Source of the DNA: Chloroflexota bacterium
GTDB lineage: Bacteria > Chloroflexota > Anaerolineae > J102
Assembly (NCBI GenBank): GCA_003353825.1
Contig: PIVW01000344.1
Coordinates: 1 to 6,455, forward strand
Reading direction: 5' to 3'
Length of the DNA stretch: 6,455 nt
Shown in pieces: positions 5,615 to 6,455 of the stretch. Positions within the stretch are counted from its first letter, which is position 1, and the number at the start of each line of letters is the position of its first letter. The notes beneath the pieces are model-generated. The model saw only the letters and a program-made list of their open reading frames with translations. It was not told the origin of the DNA and searched no databases. Made by a program: the position numbers and the translations under genes.

Positions 5615-6455
5615 ATGTCACAACGCATGGCGCTCTACATGCAAGACAAACATCCCATTCGCTATGAGATCGAGATGGTGAAGTATGCCGAGGAGCAGGG
5701 ATTCTCGGAGATCTGGCAGGCGGACACGCGGCTGGCGCGCGACTGCGTGGTGATGATGAGCGCCTTTTTGACAGAAACCAAGCGTATGCGTTTTGGTTCG
5801 GGCGTACTTCCTATCTGGACCCGTAACCCCGCCGTGATAGCTGCCACCTGGAGCACGCTGTGGGAACTGGCAGGCAAGACAGCGGATGGTCGCAGCCGCG
5901 TGATGCTGGGGCTAGGGGCCTGGTGGGAACCGATCTCCTCACGGGTGGGCGTGAATAGGACCAAACCCTTGACCGCCATGCGTGAAAACATCGAAGCGAT
6001 CCGCCAGTTGTTCACGATGGAGGAAGTTAGCTATCAAGGACAGTTTGTAAGTCTGGACCGTGTCAAACTGGATGTGGCCTTCGGCGATACTTCGCCGCGA
6101 GATATTCCCATCTACATTGGCGCCACCGGCCCCAAAATGCTGGAGCTGTCCGGTGAGATATGTGATGGCGTTGTTCTGAATTATGTGGTTTCGGTAGATT
6201 ACATTCGCGGCGCCGTGGAACGAACGCGCATCGGAGCGGCACGGGCTGGCAAAACCCTCGATGATGTAGATCGTCCAGAGTTGCTGGTGTGCTGTCTCTC
6301 AGATGATGACTCACAAGCTGCTATGATGGAAGGCAAAGCACTGGTGGCCTATTATCTTGGCACCGAACCCCATATCATGAAGGCGAGTAACGTAGACGAG
6401 GAACTGATCCAACGTGTCCAGGAATTTGTGGGCTGGCCTGCAACCGAAGAGGATT
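5615..6455 (+). CDS. LLM-class flavin/F420-dependent oxidoreductase (3' end cut by window)
   Basis: 280 codons are present with no stop before the right edge; family members are often about 320-350 residues, so perhaps 40-60 are missing. The protein belongs to the luciferase-like monooxygenase superfamily, TIM-barrel enzymes using reduced flavin or F420. Visible marks include the V96-M-L-G-L-G-A-W-W-E segment followed by K-P-L-T-A-M-R-E, and I166[12 protein letters not shown] with C-D-G-V-V-L-N-Y shortly after. This pattern is closest to the F420-dependent, methylenetetrahydromethanopterin-reductase-like branch seen in Chloroflexota and Actinomycetota, rather than to two-component FMNH2 monooxygenases; that placement is from memory. 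No signal peptide is present, so it acts in the cytoplasm. Lying on the same strand behind an importer, it may modify the imported solute or a derivative. The substrate and cofactor are unproven. Confidence 0.88.
   Translation, partial: MSQRMALYMQDKHPIRYEIEMVKYAEEQGFSEIWQADTRLARDCVVMMSAFLTETKRMRFGSGVLPIWTRNPAVIAATWSTLWELAGKTADGRSRVMLGLGAWWEPISSRVGVNRTKPLTAMRENIEAIRQLFTMEEVSYQGQFVSLDRVKLDVAFGDTSPRDIPIYIGATGPKMLELSGEICDGVVLNYVVSVDYIRGAVERTRIGAARAGKTLDDVDRPELLVCCLSDDDSQAAMMEGKALVAYYLGTEPHIMKASNVDEELIQRVQEFVGWPATEED

Overview
The window looks like a chromosomal segment from a Chloroflexota bacterium (Anaerolineae-like), although this is an inference and no rRNA or other marker gene is present. 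The support is circumstantial. There is a small lipoprotein with a Thr-Pro-rich linker and an SH3-like domain, a binding-protein lipoprotein with an Ala-Pro linker, an LLM-family oxidoreductase of the kind common in F420-using Chloroflexota and Actinomycetota, and intergenic repeats of the 'ATTGCGAG...CGAAGCAATC' type.

Layout. Positions 1-859 hold no gene I can support. They contain a cluster of nested and adjacent inverted repeats (about 176-440) that could fold as a structured RNA, a small hairpin (566-582), and a REP-like element with internal tandem repeats (596-681). On the minus strand, 860-1270 encodes an SH3-domain lipoprotein. The interval 1271-2083 between the divergent genes carries candidate promoters for both directions, a dyad overlapping a consensus -10 box, a second repeat-like segment, and a possible short leader ORF. 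From 2084 to the right edge everything reads on the plus strand: a sugar-type (CUT1/MalE-like) binding lipoprotein, a perfect 18-bp intercistronic hairpin, two MalF/MalG-type permeases separated by one base, and an LLM-class flavin/F420-dependent oxidoreductase cut off by the window end.

Working together. The binding protein captures a solute outside the cell and the two permeases form the membrane channel. No ATPase gene is present, so a shared MalK/MsmX/MsiK-type ATPase encoded elsewhere, or one downstream of the window, would have to drive transport. The hairpin after the binding-protein gene would let it be made in excess over the permeases, as in other binding-protein operons. The oxidoreductase may act on the imported compound or a product of it. 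The substrate cannot be named from this sequence.

The ABC importer is an ordinary kind of system. The parts most worth a second look are the non-coding structures: the multi-helix region at 201-440, the repeat at 596-681, the intercistronic hairpin, and the oxidoreductase-transporter pairing.
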